From: Simmondsia chinensis
Lineage: Eukaryota; Streptophyta; Magnoliopsida; Caryophyllales; Simmondsiaceae
Assembly (NCBI GenBank): GCA_018398585.1
Contig: JAGTTD010000009.1
Coordinates: 14,637,193 to 14,701,192 of the forward strand
Length of the DNA: 64,000 nucleotides
Direction of reading: 5' to 3'
Shown here piece after piece: positions 42,868 through 53,708 of this stretch (within the stretch, counting starts at the first letter, position 1; every line of letters starts with the position of its first letter). A model generated the notes under the pieces. That model was not told the DNA's origin. It searched no databases and was given only the letters and a program-made list of their open reading frames with translations. Position numbers and translations under genes: made by a program.

Positions 42868-43668
42868 TCAGTAGAGCCATAATTCTTGTTTTGATAAACA
42901 GAAAAAAAATTTCTTAATATGACTAAGTTTTCCACATTCATAGCACTTAACTTTGCTGTAATCGTTTCTTATTTTAGATGAAGATCTATTCTTACTCTTG
43001 TTTCTTTTTTTATCTTTATTATTATTGTTGTTATTATCACCAGTTTTTGTCATACCCCTAACAAATAAGCCCTCGCCATTGTTACTATTAGGACACTTAC
43101 CATCCCTTTTTAACTCAAGATTTTTTGACCTAAGGGCCTTGGTAATATCCTTAAGCGCTATAGTTTCACAAGCATATCTCATTGTGTCCTCAAAAGACCT
43201 AAGGTACTTAGGTAAAGCACATAAGAGAACAACAGCCTTAATCTCATCATCAATTGTTACCTGAACATTTGCCAGATCCTGGCATATTTTGTTAAACTCA
43301 TCCATAGATTCTTCTAAGGGTGTAATCTCACTCATTCTAATCGTAAAGAAGATTTTCATCCATAGTATCCTATTAGACAAAGATTCTGACTTATAAATCT
43401 CCTCTAACTTGGCCCGAATTTTGGCTACTATTTTTTCAGAACTATTCTGGCCAAGAACTAAGTTATCTAGGCTAAGAAGTAAAGAAGCAAAAGCTTTATG
43501 TTCAATCTCAAGTTTATCCTTCTCAGTTCAGTGAGCTGGTTGTTCATTTGGAGGTAAAATAGCAGTTCCAGCACCTTGAACTATAAGAATAGCCTTCATC
43601 TGTGGTTTCCAAATATTAAAATCGTTTCTACCATCAAACTTTTCAATCTCAACCCTAGCAAAAGCCAT
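42868..43668 (-). pseudogene. gag: Element F gag
   Basis: Minus-strand ATG at 43668: MAFARVEIEKFDGRNDFNIW is a typical copia gag start, followed by one stop near 43530 and then a 170-codon frame (LWMKIFFTIRMSEITPLEES, FNKICQDLANVQVTIDDE, LCALPKYLRSFEDTMRY). The zinc knuckle is VKCYECGKLSHIKKFFF, in which the last Cys of CX2CX4HX4C is displaced. An Asn run (about 43015-43040) precedes it. Confidence 0.9.
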
Positions 43669-43696
43669 TTTCGATTCTTTAAGACAAAGAACCTAA

Positions 43697-43709
43697 GGCT
43701 CTGGTACCA
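43697..43709 (-). other. Element F primer-binding site
   Basis: Minus-strand GTGGTACCAGAGC, one change from TGGTATCAGAGC, between the LTR and gag. Confidence 0.85.
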
Positions 43710-43711
43710 CT

Positions 43712-44443
43712 TGTTGAGTTTAAAACGAGTCTTAAAGAATAATTTTCCAAATCTTGTTATGTTAGGTTAAAACCGTTACTTATAACTTCAAAAATTAGAG
43801 ATCTATAATATCAACTTTAGATTTCAGTAAAGTAAGCAAGAATATGAAAGAATCAACGAATCAAAACAAGAACACGCAAGATTTACGTGGTTCGGCACCT
43901 CTAAACAAAATCCTATTCCACGACTCACTTTTATTTGGGAAGTCTCTCCTCTAATATCAAGAATCAAAGTATTTCCATGGCTCGATCCTAGCCGTTGATT
44001 TTCAATACATCCAGTGGTCCAAACTTACACAAACAAATACAATCTCAATCGTTGGCTGCACAACACATGGCAATCTCTTTTCTTCCCAATGATGACACAC
44101 CTCTCTGTGTACTGAAAAGAAGAAAACTTCCTTTGGAAGCTTTATTAATGTTCACGGGCAGGGCATTACAAAAACGGGCAGCAGGTACAATCCGGGCATC
44201 ATGGGTAAATGTAAAATGTACTTCTAGGTAGAGGCAATCTTGCCATTATGTCCAAAACTTATACAATATTACAACACATGCTACTCAATAGAAATAGTAT
44301 GTACAAGCACTTAAACACTGCATTTTGTGTCCGAACACAATATAGCCCAGTGTTTTACATAATTTGGTCTATAAAACTTAATAAACACTTGATACTAGCA
44401 ATTACATTGTCATAGTTAGATCATTTAGGGACCAATATTAACA
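43712..44443 (-). repeat. Element F 5' LTR
   Basis: 732 bp; aligns with 38638-39667 except for one deletion joining AGTATTTCC to ATGGCTCGATCC. Confidence 0.9.
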
Positions 44444-44448
44444 ATATA

Positions 44449-44967
44449 TTTAAAAATATATAAATTTTGTAAAACATATATTTAAAATTTAAAATTATAC
44501 TCAGATTATTTTAAAATACTTTAAGTTTTTAAAAAATATTTAACAAACTTTTAATTGTTTTAAGATATTTAAAAATATTTTAGATAATGAAAAAAATATC
44601 TCAAACAGTTTTGAAAATAGGTTAAATATTTAAAATGATTTCTAAGTGATTTTTTTAATTAAAAAAAAACCTTCTATTATTGAATGACTAATTTGACTAA
44701 GCTTACAAATATCAAAAATAATTTTAGAAAAAAGAGAAAATATCAATTTAAATAAATTTACGAAAATTACGGAGCAGCAATGTAAATAGAGTTTAACATG
44801 TGCCCAAAGCGCAAATATTAATAGTACATTAATTACACTTTTATTTGTAATTTTTCTTATTTAATCAATTAAAATTTATTAGACATTGAGCTCATAATTA
44901 ATACATTATAATTTGAGACGAAGATATGTCATATAATTTATAAGATTATAATTATATTTATGGTATT
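44449..44967. other. Very AT-rich gap, nothing recognised
   Basis: Runs of A and T, no coding similarity. GTATT at 44963-44967 is the left TSD of element G. Confidence 0.6.
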
Positions 44968-45148
44968 TGTGAATCTAATGGTGTATTGTCGCATAATCAG
45001 TTGATATGCTTGCTCCATTTATTTATAATAGATGAGAATAGAAGAGAAGATAGGGCTAATCCAATCAAGATATATACAGACAGGATCTAGAGAGGAAGAG
45101 ATAGATACAATAATCACTAGATATAATACGAGAGTGCTATATCCAATA
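44968..45148 (-). repeat. Element G 3' LTR
   Basis: 181 bp; minus strand TATTGGATAT...GATTCACA. Polypurine tract TTGAGGGGACG on the minus strand at 45149-45159. Confidence 0.88.
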
Positions 45149-45208
45149 CGTCCCCTCAATATAAACGGGGAACTAACATGCAAATTGCCGATGTGATGGC
45201 AAAAGTGA

Positions 45209-45650
45209 TCAGTTCAGAGACCCTTGGTGAAGATGCCAGCGCCTGTTTGGTGGTTGGTGTAAATCAAACTTGACAGAACCCTTGAGTACTTTTTCACGAA
45301 TGTCGTAAAAATAAACACCCAAATGTTTGCTCTTGTCATTGGAGGGGGGGTTATTCGCAAGATAAGTTTCCAAGACATTGACATTGTAGACAACAATAGG
45401 GCCTAAGTGACTTAAGCCTAAGTCGAGCATGAGATACCAAATCTAGTCACATTCTACAACAACTAGAGCTATAGCACAATACTCGGATTCATTGTTAGAC
45501 TTAGCAACAGTAGGTTGCTTTTTCACACGCCAATATATAAGATTTGGTCCAAGGAAAAAGGGCATAGCCAATAGAGGAACGTCTAGTGTCAGGAAAGGCA
45601 CCCTAATTAGCATTAGCAAATGCTGTAATAGTAGTACAGGAGACAAGTTG
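45209..45650 (-). pseudogene. Element G RNase H
   Basis: Minus strand. RGVKKQPTVAKSNNESEYCA-like sequence (about 45470-45530) corresponds to the KKQ.TVSRSS.E(S)EY block with Glu; GPIVVYNVNVLETYLANNPP (about 45340-45400) to the CDN segment, in which the Asp is missing; then KHLGVYFYDIREKVLKGSV. Two frames overlap near the C-terminus. Non-functional. Confidence 0.8.
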
Positions 45651-45703
45651 GATAGTGAGACCTCGGTCTAGTGTATGCTTAAGATACAAAAGGAACCACT
45701 TCA

Positions 45704-47003
45704 CTATCTACCAATGAGTATACCTGGGAACATGCATAAACTAGAAAACAAAGTTAAAACATAGCAAATATCAGGCCAAGTCCTGGTGATGTCTTGAAGA
45801 GCACCCATCACACTTTGATACTTAGTAGGATCTGCATTTAGATCCCCTTCAGTCAGCGTTAGTTGGGTGTGGGTCGGGATCTGTGTTGGCATAGGTTTGG
45901 AGTCAAGCATGTCGTGTTTAAGGAGAAGGTCAAGAGTGTATTTACATTGAGTAAAAAAAAGGCCCTTTGCACTATGATTGGCATGAATCCCTAAGAAGTA
46001 GTGTATGGGACAAAGATCTTCCATGGCAAATTGTTGTGATAGTGTGTGGATAAGTTGACCTAGGAGAGAAGAATTAGACCCGATTAAGATGAAATCATCA
46101 ACATAAAGATGAAGGCAAAGCAGACTAGGAAAAGTACATAGTATGAATAGAGAAGGATCAACCAATTACAGTGGAATCCAAGACTAAAAAGGAAGGTATT
46201 GAACCGGTGAAACCAAGCTCGAGGGGCCTGCTTAAGACCATATAGAGCCTTACAAAGGCAACAGAAATAGGTGGGAAAGTTAGTATGAACAAACTCTTGT
46301 GGTTGCTTCATGTATAACTCCACATTAAGCAAACCATAAAGGACTGCTTTTTTGACAGTGGGTTAACGAATAGTCCAGTTGTAAGTAACAGCTAGTGCAA
46401 GAATAAAACATGCAGTATTTGAAAATAAGGGTAAAGGTCTCAAAAAACTCTATTCGTTCCGGCTGATGAAACCCTTGAGCGACTTCCCTAGCCTAAAACA
46501 ATTCCACAGAGCCATTAGCCTTATACTTGACCTTATATTTCCAAGTGCTATCCAATACATTTTGATTGGGCAATGGAAGTACTAACTCCCACATGTGGTT
46601 TTGGATAAGAGCATTACACTCCTTGGCCTCTCGCCATTTAGGATTTTTGATAGCTTGGGAGAAACAAGTAGGCTCCTGAACAATAGTAATGGTAGATAGA
46701 GACAAGACATGTTTCGACTTTCGAATGCCATCTTTGAGCCTAGTATGCATAGGGTGACCATTCATAACTTGTTGGGAATCAGTAAGGATAGCACTTGAAC
46801 TAGTGCAACCATCACTGGTAGATGAGTAGGACGACACCATAGGAGAAGTAGGGATAGAACCCGGGTTATGGTGATCCCCATTTGAACCGTGTGGGCTCGG
46901 CCGTGTGAGTGTGGAGCTACGGTCAAAGGCCAAAGTCGATGGGGACACAATGCTAGGTGAGGTGATAACATGCTCAGGCTGTGCATGCGGTAGGACAAGA
47001 GGT
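45704..47003 (-). pseudogene. Element G reverse transcriptase
   Basis: Minus strand. N-terminal part 46493-47017 (ATCFSQAIKNPKWREAKECN-like block, then MWELVLPLPNQNVLDSTWKY), middle block LCKALYGLKQAPRAWFHRFN (46190-46250), catalytic HLYVDDFILIGSNSSLLGQL near 46050-46105 with Tyr-Val-Asp-Asp intact, then FAMEDLCPIHYFLGIHAN and GALQDITRTWPDICYVLTLF. Breaks near 46340-46490 and 46165 divide it into three frames. H inserted just 5' of this segment, at the integrase-reverse transcriptase border. Confidence 0.88.
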
Positions 47004-47008
47004 GTGTA
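47004..47008. repeat. Target-site duplication of solo LTR H, left
   Basis: GTGTA, repeated at 48833-48837. Confidence 0.88.
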
Positions 47009-48832
47009 TTGGGGCATATTTCAAAAATATTTCCTAAATTAATCAAATTAACAGCAGCAGAACGATTTAAAATTTCTAAGTTTAAACCTACTAGCAACTT
47101 AAAGTTCCTAATTATAAATCTACATATTTAAAATTTCTAATTTTAAACCTGCAAGCCTTTACTCTAATACATTCAAATAATAACAAACATAACTAGCATA
47201 ATAAAACACTGTAAATCAATTGAAAAGCGAAAACTAAAAAAAAAAAAGAAAATAAAATAAAAGAAGAGTACCTAGATGTAGATCGCAGTGGCGCTCCAAG
47301 AAATCATCGGGACCGCAAGACCTTCTACGCAATCTCCTCTGAATACCCGAAGTGTGGGCTCTATATAATATTAACTAGAGGAAAATTTTTAACGGAAATT
47401 TCTCTTCTTTAGTTCTTCGAAAGTTAACACTTTCAGAAAACTATTTAATTTTCATTGAATAATTCAATGCGAAACCATAATCCTAGGACCCGTACTTATA
47501 ATAGGCTACTAGGATGAAAAAATAGGAAAATTTTAATGTGGGATACAAAATCAAATAACAAAATGATGTTGTTTTAATCAATTAAAAAAATCCACACCCA
47601 GAACGTGCCACATGGTTGGTCAGCACCATTAGCCTTGGCGTGTCCCAGTGTGTGCCATGTTGCATGCTTTGATTGGTCCACGCCCGTAGGCGCAGCTCGC
47701 CCCCTCAGAACTGTCTAGCACACAACACGTGTTGTGCGCTGGTTGGTCCATTCCGTGCAATGCTGATAGTGACCTGTTTAGCGATTTTTTTTGTTTCCCG
47801 TATGTAAAAATTTATCTTATGTATTTTATCTTGAAAAAATAATTTTATTTTATATTTCTTAATTTTATTCATCTCATTAATTTCTTTAATATTTTTCTGA
47901 TGGTGCAAAATTAGAGGCTTACACCACGACTTCGGGGACAATTTAAATCTAGCTGCAAATGGGTTAAATTAATTAACCTCTCATGATAAAATTTAATTAC
48001 CATTTAATAGGACTTTATTCCACTAAATAAATCATACTACACTCTATAGTTAAATTATTTATTCGATAATTCGTAATGTGTGATAATTGAACGATCAACC
48101 CCTCTATATGATATCCGTGAGAAGTAATAATTAGAACTAGTGTCTTATACTTCTCACCGCTTCTTATTAAGTTCTCGACTCTCCCTTTTCGAATAATTCT
48201 ATGACGCAAGAACATATTCTTCGTATCAATTCCAGTGACGAACACTAGGAAGGCTTTGTTGTGAATCTATTTAAGGCGACATCTGTATCTCAGAAGAGAC
48301 AAAGACTCCATGTTGACTATTTTCTCCCCACTACATTTCATATAATCACCCAACGTATGTAGACAATTGGCCACTTTACAGGACCTCACTTTGAGTATAT
48401 TAAAGTGGCGAACACTATGTGGTCAAGTTCAAAGCAATCTCAAGATTTAAAGTTATCGCCTAATCACGAAGAACTATTTATTTCTAATAGCAGTTAAGAA
48501 ATAAGCAATTCTAGTGGTCCAATTCAATGTTCCAATCTTATTAACTAATACTAACTATGATACTTCTGGATCCCTATATACATGACGTAGACAAGCCATC
48601 TAAAATATCATCTCATAGTTTTATTAGAAAAGTTATCCAGAACTCATCAGCGACTATGAATTTACTTTGACAACATGTCTTAATGGACTATGTCCATCTC
48701 ATGGAACATCTTAGAAACAATCACATGCATATTTGACCCATAAACCATAATCAAACATAAAATGGATAAAACAATTTTATTTATTCATATCTAAACACAA
48801 ATAATTGGGTTTTCAGGACATTGGTTCCAACA
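47009..48832 (-). repeat. Solo LTR H, about 1.8 kb (Angela-type copia)
   Basis: Minus strand starts TGTTGGAACCAATGTCCTG and ends ...GAAATATGCCCCAA; perfect TSD GTGTA on both sides; no body, primer site or polypurine tract. About 47870-48720 is homologous to 56400-57400 (shared ATATCCGTGAGAARTAATA, CAATCTCARGATTTARAGT, TCTGGATCCCTAT/TTTGGATCCCTAT), and that copy adjoins an Angela-type reverse transcriptase, which identifies the family. Confidence 0.85.
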
Positions 48833-48837
48833 GTGTA

Positions 48838-49936
48838 GTTGTGAGGGAATTAGGTCAATAGACACAAGGGTCCAATGGAGTAGGGTATGCAATAGTGAGG
48901 AGAACATCTAGTGGCATTGCTGCAATAGTTGACGAAGGGGGATGGGACAAAAGAGACTGGTAAGAAAAAACATGCTCAACAAAGTGAACATTGCGCACGA
49001 TATCCCCTCGTCCTTTAGTTGGATCTTAGCATCGATATCGTTTGTAACGTGTGGCATAACCCAGAGAAACACAAGGAATGGCATGGGATGCCAATTTATG
49101 AGCGATAGGGGGTGAGATTTTAGGATAACATGCACACTGAAAGAGGCAAAAGAAGTTATAAACAATTTTTCAAAGTGGGAAGTCAGTTAACACGAGAGTA
49201 GGCAAACAATTAATTATGTAACATGCTATACAGGCTGCATCATCCAAAAATTGAGCATGTAAGTCAACTTGAAAGGGTGGCATCCATACCATTTCACTAA
49301 TATGCTTGGGTTTGCGTTTCCCCACTCCATTTTGTTGTGGAGTATTAGGATAGGGAGGACGAAAGCAGATGCCATAGGTTCGACATAAGGCATTCATCTG
49401 CCTATTGTCGAACTCACGACCACCATAACTTTGAAAATATTTAATTGGTCAATCAAACTAGTTATCGACAAATGTTTTAAAAGAAGGAAAGAGATCATAA
49501 GCTTCATCTTTCCGAAGCATCGGATAAAGCCACGTAAAGAGAGAAAAATCAACCATGAAAATTATATAAAACTTAAAAGCAGAATTAAAGTGAAGGGCGG
49601 CTTTCCAAACATCAAATGTATGAACTATAAAGGACGAGCAATAGTATGAATAACACGATCAAAAGGTAAACGATGTGACTTTCCTAAACAAAAAGAGTTG
49701 TAATCGTCAAGAGAAGAAGAGCGAACAACAATTAAGAAGCGTTTGTTTAAAACATGAAAAATATTAGTTCCTAAATGTCCAAACCGTCTGTGCCAAACAT
49801 CAGTTGAAGTCAAACGAGCAACAAGACCTACATGATTAGCGGAGAACCCATAGAGTGACCCATTATTGTGTATCCAAAGTAGTTGCATCTCTATGTCCTT
49901 GTCCTTAACACAAAAGAAGTTAGAGTCAAATTCCAT
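48838..49936 (-). pseudogene. Element G integrase, decayed
   Basis: Minus strand. Zinc part: VWHRRFGHLGTNIFHVLNKR (49730-49790), then CLGKSHRLPF. Core: RTYGICFRPPYPNTPQQNGV near 49335-49385, where the catalytic Glu of NGVxER reads Lys/Arg-like (VGKRK). C-terminal part LDDAACIACYIINCLPTLVL (about 49180-49240) and WHPMPFLVFLWVMPHVTNDI (about 49030-49095). The first catalytic Asp region (49420-49620) is too decayed to read. Confidence 0.8.
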
Positions 49937-50440
49937 ATTGCAATTGTTATCACGACATAATTTTTTAATATATAGTAAATTACGGGTAAGTTGTGGAACA
50001 AGGAAAACATGGGGGAGACGAAGTGTGGGGATGTGGTAGGTATAGTAGAAGATCCTACATGTGTAATAGGAAGTAAAGAGCCCTTACCCACTAAAGTAGA
50101 ACTAGAACCAATGTAAGGACGAGAGTTATGAAAAATACCTGAATAGATGTCATGTGGTTAGACGCCCTAGAATCAGGGTATCAAGTGTAGTCGGTGGGCT
50201 CAATGACAGACAGAGCAGAGAATGAATAGGAGATATCTAACTAATTATACATTTATGGGCAATATAAGGCATTACGCCCTCCTTGCTTAAAAATCCGATA
50301 AACACTTGGTGCAGGCCCAAGTAAACTATCAAAAACTGAACAAGGAGCATTAATTGCATTTCTTACCTAAAGGGGCAAACTGCTTTGGGAACGAACCAGT
50401 ACCAACTGGACCTGAGCCCCATGGGGAGGCATGCCTAATA
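49937..50440 (-). pseudogene. Element G copia-type protease, Asp-Ser-Arg active site
   Basis: Minus strand. TYPDSRASNHMT near 50145-50180 corresponds to YPDSGASNHMT, which is intact in the related element I. The catalytic Gly codon is AGG (50166-50168). Only the first part of the domain is readable; downstream frames are full of stops until the pre-integrase part at 49936. Confidence 0.8.
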
Positions 50441-51420
50441 GTTGCGCTGGTTGCTAACCACAGCCACCCTATCCACCATGACGATTAGTGTTGTGGCCTC
50501 CATGACCACCGTGACCACGACCACCACTTGTGTTGTCCTGCGGCTAACTAGCAGCTACAAGTGCAAGACTATGATCGGAAGTCGTATGGGCACTAATGCG
50601 AGTTTGGGCCACGTCTTCACTAAGAAGAGACGTCTTCGAGACTTCAAAGGAGAGATTGATTGGGAAATTGCGCATCATCGTGCCATACACACCATACTCA
50701 GAGGGTGGCCCAAAAAGGATAGTGAAGAAGCTCCATACTGGAAACAGAGGAGTCAATGGTAGTAAGATCATCAATGATAGACTTAAGTTCAGAAAGGTAA
50801 GCTTCCATAGTCTTACTAGATGGCAAGTTGGGATGGAGGTCAAATTTTTTATCAAGGAAGTCATCACGGAATCTTTTTTTAGGGCATCCCTCATATCTTT
50901 TGAGGTAGGGTGACAAATGACATCATTGAGAATAGGTCGAGCAAGGGTGGTGACACTACTGGAACGAATACTTTGATCCATACAGGTCCATGCCATATGG
51001 TTAGGGGTTTGGAATGGAGGAACCATCAGGGTTGGTAATGAAGGTAGTAAGAAATGGCAAAGTGCCATCAACAAATCCCATGTGCCTATGAGCATGGAGG
51101 ATCATAGAGATTTGTTCATGCCACACTAAATAATCAGTTGAGCTACCTAATTCGATGGTAACAAGGTTAATGACGGTAAACACCAAGAAGGGCGGAGGTA
51201 AGGATGAAGGCGAGATTGGAATAGAAGTGGTACCATAGTTACTGGTCGAGGCCAGGATGCATGATAATAGAGGCAAGAAAGGGGGACTAGAGGAGCCCTG
51301 TATGCCCATTGTTGAGAGGAAAAATGGGCGACTATAGCTGTGGGATAGAGAAGGGACGGCATGAGAACTAGAGATAGTACCAAAATTAGGAAGACCCGAA
51401 TAGGGGACCCCACTTAGAGA
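50441..51420 (-). pseudogene. gag: Element G gag
   Basis: Minus strand. LVTIELGSSTDYLVWHEQIS (about 51120-51180), MILHAHRHMGFVDGTLPF, then after a frameshift CMDQSIRSSSVTTLARPILN (50905-50985), FDLHPNLPSSKTMEAYLSEL (about 50790-50850) and SFEVSKTSLLSEDVAQTRIS (about 50595-50660), ending in a Gly/His/Arg-rich tail. The blocks align one to one with element I gag at 62500-63150. The zinc knuckle could not be found. Confidence 0.85.
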
Positions 51421-51688
51421 CGGGCCATGGGAGGGTCAACTGCAGTAATAGAACCAGAGGAGGTCCGATCGAGAGAGGGCGTTGGAGGTGGTGACGTCAT
51501 GGGGGAGGTTGGGGATGAGGTCAAACTGATGGTGGGCTCGTGGGGCGCTGGTCATAAGGGTACTTGCTACGATTGAGGAACCCTAGCGACTAATAGGGAG
51601 GGAGGATATAAGGGACCACGACGGCGGCAGGCGGTGGTGATGCGCCGGGAAGAAGGCTAGTTAGGTTCTTTTTATTTTACTTTAGATT

Positions 51689-51700
51689 GGTCTGATACCA
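51689..51700 (-). other. Element G primer-binding site
   Basis: Minus-strand TGGTATCAGACC, one change from initiator Met tRNA complement, abutting the LTR. Confidence 0.88.
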
Positions 51701-51884
51701 TGTGAATATAATGATATACTATCGCACAATCATTTGATATGTCAATCCCGTATATTTATAATACAAGAGAATACAAGAGAAGATATAGCTAAATAAATCA
51801 AGATATATACAGATAATTAGATCTAGAGGGGAAGAGATAAATGCAGCCATCACTAGACCTAATACTAGAGTGATATGTCCAATA
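51701..51884 (-). repeat. Element G 5' LTR
   Basis: 184 bp; minus strand TATTGGACAT...ATATTCACA, aligns with 44968-45148. Confidence 0.9.
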
Positions 51885-52079
51885 GTATTGTCCAAGAAGA
51901 AGATAATAGAATTGTTATCAATGTACTAATAACATGTATTAGACAAATCCAAGTAAATAAATGGAGACAAAAAGTGGAACTTATTAATTACCAAAAAAGT
52001 GGCATTTATTAGGGTTATACTAAATTGAAGAGGACAATATTAAGGCCTATTAATTACATTTTGACTAATTAACTTTAGG

Positions 52080-52119
52080 GTTATGCTAACGGGTACCAGT
52101 TGGCACTCGTTAACATAAC
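52080..52119. repeat. Element M left terminal palindrome
   Basis: GTTATGCTAACGGGTACCAG followed by its near reverse complement; it could form a hairpin. Partner at 53649-53688. Confidence 0.75.
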
Positions 52120-52461
52120 AAAATCAAGGGTGAGAGGGGGAAATAAGGAAAGGTAGGAGGGCAAATTAAGGAAATATTTAGGATAAAAGTTGATAAAAAA
52201 AAATTAAATTTTATTTTCAATAAGTGGTTAACCGATTGACCGAACCGAATTAACCAAAACTCCAGTTAACTGATTTTAAACAGGTGGTAATGGTTATTGA
52301 ATTTGCACTAATTTCTTAAATAGTTACCAAATTAATAAGTTAAACTATATGGTTAACTGACAATGAACACCCCTATATATTATCATCTTTTATAAATATA
52401 TAATTAAAATACTTTTTTTGTTATTGTACTAAATAAATGCAATAAAATGTTCACTTTAAAT

Positions 52462-53545
52462 TTTTTTTTTTTTTTTTTTGATAAGTCAGTGATTGCATAG
52501 TTCAAAAAAATCGTACAAGATGTTCTTCATGATGCACGTGGGGAAAAACAAAGTGAACAAACACCATGCAATCCTCAACTTGATTCATGATTTCTTCTTG
52601 CCCTTCGACTTTTTGTTGTTTGCTTGAGCCTGCTTCTTTAAAGCCGCTCAAGTCTCCGGACAAACAATATGAGGCTGAACCGTTGATCTCTCTTCAGGCC
52701 CAATAGAAGAAGCAGAGTCCATAGAGTCAGAAAACGTGCCCCGGCCACCATGACTCACAGAGCAGTCATTTGAAATACTTGCCTCCAATTTCATGCCACA
52801 AGAATCAGGCTCTAGAATCCCTAGTAGGTGGTCTTGTGCATCCACAATCTTACTTGGAACCAAAGCTCGACTCAAATCTTCTTCACTGGTTGACAACTCA
52901 GCATCGACCCGAAACTCTGAGAGCCCCAAACAGTCATCTTCCCAATCAGAAAAACCAGGCTGAGGAGGAGAAACCCCGGGACGAATTGGGCCGAGGGAGG
53001 CCGAAGCCCTACGGGCCTCAGCCGGCCCAGTGCACTCGTGCTGGGCAAGGGGATGAGCTGAGCTTATCTCCGTTACTGGGCCTACAGGCCCAGCACGAGA
53101 CCAAGACCCCCATAGCATGGGGGGGTGCGACGGGACTAGTCCGAGCCCCACAAGAAGGCCCACTAGAAGACGGCAAAGCGGGCCAAGTGGAGGATGGAAG
53201 ACCAGCGACATGCGGCCCAACCCGATCATCAACCTCATCCCTTGATCCATTATCCGCAAGCCTAGATGAAGACCCAGACTGCCCAACAACAACTAAAGGC
53301 CCAGCAGATGGCCCACAATGAAGACCACGCTCACCAACTTGCAACCCAATCCTAAGCCCACTACAAGAGTCATCCCATTGCACTAGTCCAAGGGTGGGCA
53401 TCACACCACCTCCCTCGGCGGCATCCCCAAGGGCCACCACAGGCCCCTCAGCTGCATCACCCTGCACCGCCGCCTTCTTCCGATGGAGATTCTTTTTCCG
53501 GCGGTTTTTCCTGGCCCTCCTTGCCTGCTGATCAGTGGGGGCCGG
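52462..53545 (-). pseudogene. Poly(A)-tailed retrosequence inside element M, ORF of about 340 codons
   Basis: On the plus strand a T-run at about 52461-52480 is, on the minus strand, a 3' poly(A) tail preceded by TTGAACTATGCAATCACTG. Upstream the minus strand has a GC-rich frame in two overlapping parts (53467-53018 and 53292-52648) starting in a Lys/Arg cluster (NRRKKNLHRKK), followed by a Gly/Pro/Ser-rich acidic region and ending in a Lys-rich tail (NNKKSKGKKKS). This is the composition of plant LINE ORF1 C-termini, but no reverse transcriptase follows. It may be a LINE ORF1 derivative with ORF2 deleted, or a processed gene copy. I recognise no domain. Confidence 0.45.
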
Positions 53546-53648
53546 GTTTTGCGGTTCTCTTTAAATCACTAAACCTCATTTCCTTAATTATACAATCACC
53601 CTTTTCTTAATTTCTTCTCTGGCTTTTCTTATTTGCCCCTCTAATTTT

Positions 53649-53688
53649 GTTGTGTTAACGGGTGTCAATTAGCACCTATTAGCATAAT
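53649..53688. repeat. Element M right terminal palindrome
   Basis: GTTGTGTTAACGGGTGTCAA followed by TTAGCACCTATTAGCATAAT; inverted relative to 52080-52119. Confidence 0.75.
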
Positions 53689-53708
53689 TATCATAATCAA
53701 TAACTTTA

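Larger units (their letters stand above)
38638..44443 (-). mobile_element. Element F: Ty1/copia (Tork-like), 5.8 kb
   Basis: LTRs at 38638-39667 and 43712-44443 (TGTTAAG/TGTTGAG and TTAACA ends on the plus strand) lie inside a perfect TSD ATATA (38633-38637, 44444-44448). Minus-strand order from the right: primer site, gag, protease, integrase, reverse transcriptase, RNase H, polypurine tract, the copia order. Stops, frameshifts and an integrase deletion inactivate it. Tork clade is inferred from the pre-integrase and gag style. Confidence 0.95.
44968..51884 (-). mobile_element. Element G: Ty1/copia, split by solo LTR H
   Basis: Short LTRs (44968-45148 and 51701-51884) lie inside a perfect TSD GTATT (44963-44967, 51885-51889). 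From right to left on the minus strand: primer site, gag, protease, integrase, [H insertion], reverse transcriptase, RNase H, polypurine tract. Gag is related to that of element I. All frames are broken. Net length without H is about 5.1 kb, normal for a copia element. Confidence 0.93.
52079..53700. mobile_element. Element M: inverted-repeat DNA element with palindromic ends
   Basis: The ends are inverted copies: about 52080-52190 matches the complement of about 53570-53688 (TTATGCTAA, CGTTAACA, AACAAAAT, then AAATAAGRAAAG). Each end starts with a roughly 40-bp imperfect palindrome. TAACTTTA occurs just outside both ends (52070-52077 and 53701-53708), an 8- to 9-bp TSD as in hAT or Mutator-like elements. 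No transposase; the interior holds a GC-rich, poly(A)-tailed retrosequence. Type (hAT or Mutator-like) not settled. Confidence 0.7.

Noticed and set aside
42998..43264. Leucine-rich plus-strand frame resembling a membrane protein
   Set aside because: Antisense of the Asn/Lys run and capsid region of element F gag.
52770..53321. Plus-strand open frame of 183 codons in the GC-rich part of element M
   Set aside because: It is antisense to the minus-strand frame that ends in a poly(A) tail; its Pro/Gly-rich content is the complement of that frame and no domain is recognisable.
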